Of a stretch of 7,101 bases of DNA, positions 6,454 to 7,101 are shown in pieces. The notes under the pieces were generated by a model. That model was not told the DNA's origin. It saw only the letters and a program-made list of their open reading frames with translations, and ran no database searches. The translations under genes were made by a program, and so were the position numbers. This DNA comes from Nitrospirota bacterium (GTDB lineage Bacteria; Nitrospirota; Thermodesulfovibrionia; Thermodesulfovibrionales; Magnetobacteriaceae): contig JADFXZ010000053.1 in assembly GCA_015233265.1 (NCBI GenBank), positions 511-7,611 of the forward strand, in the 5' to 3' direction. Position 1 is the first letter of the stretch. Each line of letters begins with the position of its first letter.

Positions 6454-7101
6454 TTGGACATAATCAGCATACTGAGGAATTTGACCGTTGCGGCAATTCC
6501 GATTCTGGTTGCGATAACGTTTCATGAAGTGGCGCATGGATGGGTCGCCGACAAGCTTGGCGACCCGACTGCCCGCTCGATGGGCAGGCTCTCGTTTAAT
6601 CCTCTGGCTCACATTGACCCGGTCAACACAGTAATCATGCCCATAGTGCTGTTTGTCGTCTCTAATGGGACTTTTATATTTGGCGGGGCTAAGCCCGTCC
6701 CTGTGGATTATCGAAATTTATCAAACCCACGGCGGGACTCCGCTGTTGTCTCAGCCGCCGGTCCGGTGATGAACATCGCTCTGGCAATTGTGTCCATGAT
6801 TGTGTTTCGTATACTTTATAAGACGCTGCCACATTTTGGGGATGACTCCGATTTTCTTTTGTCTAAGATAATCCCGCCGGTGATGCAGATGCTCCAGTAC
6901 GGGTTTTATTTCAATATCTTTCTTGCGGCGTTTAATCTAATACCTATACCGCCTTTAGACGGCGGCAGAATCGCAATCAGCCTGCTGCCTCCTAAACAGG
7001 CATACTTCTACAGCAGGCTTGAGCCGTATGGGCTTTTCATCGTCATCATATTGTGGATGTCTGGGCTTGCAAGGGTAATCATTTATCCGATAAAGACTTT
7101 A
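6454..7101 (+). CDS. Site-2-protease-like M50 membrane zinc metalloprotease, 3'-truncated
   Basis: The frame stays open for 216 codons to the right edge. Numbering from the TTG at 6454, HEVAHGW supplies the zinc-binding HExxH (H24, E25, H28) within the first hydrophobic helix, and NLIPIPPLDGGR holds the second-motif Asp ligand (D169) of the N-x-x-P-x-x-P-L-D-G-G signature. GDPTARSMGRLSFNPLAHIDPV after the first helix and FGGAKPVPVDYRNL are typical of the compact bacterial S2P group. Hydrophobic segments lie at about residues 11-30, 58-75, 102-125, 145-166 and 187-205. No PDZ domain is visible. The protein should sit in the inner membrane and cut transmembrane substrates; its substrate is unknown. 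The in-frame stop of the preceding gene is one codon upstream, so the start must be TTG 6454 or later; this choice keeps the usual short N-terminal stretch before the first helix. The three-base gap suggests co-transcription with the PEPCK-like gene. Confidence 0.92.
   Translation, partial: MDIISILRNLTVAAIPILVAITFHEVAHGWVADKLGDPTARSMGRLSFNPLAHIDPVNTVIMPIVLFVVSNGTFIFGGAKPVPVDYRNLSNPRRDSAVVSAAGPVMNIALAIVSMIVFRILYKTLPHFGDDSDFLLSKIIPPVMQMLQYGFYFNIFLAAFNLIPIPPLDGGRIAISLLPPKQAYFYSRLEPYGLFIVIILWMSGLARVIIYPIKTL

Noticed and set aside
1..7101. A defence island, mobile element, CRISPR array or RNA gene
   Set aside because: Coding fills nearly all of the window with recognisable metabolic and protease families. 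No repeat arrays, integrase or transposase motifs, or tRNA-like cloverleafs were seen.

Overview
The window is a compact, same-strand block of core metabolic genes from a bacterium of roughly balanced base composition. It holds five protein-coding genes, two of them cut by the window edges, with very short gaps. I see no RNA gene, mobile element, CRISPR array or phage-like segment. The split, ferredoxin-rich glutamate synthase suggests an anaerobic or microaerophilic lineage such as Nitrospirota or Desulfobacterota. That placement is a family-level inference from memory, with no marker gene to confirm it.

Left part (1-4732): a glutamate synthase (GOGAT) made in three pieces. The first gene (cut at its 5' end) is the class II glutamine amidotransferase subunit. 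The second overlaps it by 40 bases and encodes two [4Fe-4S] motifs followed by the FMN glutamate-synthase barrel. The third, after 33 bases, is a 792-residue fusion: the GXGXG beta-helix domain normally found at the C-terminus of the large subunit, then a GltD-like FAD/NAD(P) oxidoreductase, then a C-terminal two-cluster ferredoxin domain. Together they would release ammonia from glutamine, channel it to 2-oxoglutarate on the FMN barrel, and supply electrons from a pyridine nucleotide (probably NADH) or from ferredoxin through a long chain of Fe-S clusters.

Right part (4733-7101): a 59-base gap with a weak inverted repeat and a good ribosome binding site leads into a divergent ATP-type phosphoenolpyruvate carboxykinase homologue. 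Its P-loop and most substrate-side residues are kept, but several family motifs are altered. Three bases after its stop, a probable TTG codon starts a site-2-protease-like (M50) membrane metalloprotease that runs off the right edge.

The first three genes form one functional unit. PEPCK beside GOGAT would place oxaloacetate/PEP exchange next to nitrogen assimilation, which is metabolically sensible but only inferred from proximity. I found no clear new system. The most distinctive points are the relocation of the GXGXG domain into the reductase subunit, the acidic residue at the predicted nucleotide-specificity position, the altered cluster ligands, and the divergent PEPCK.
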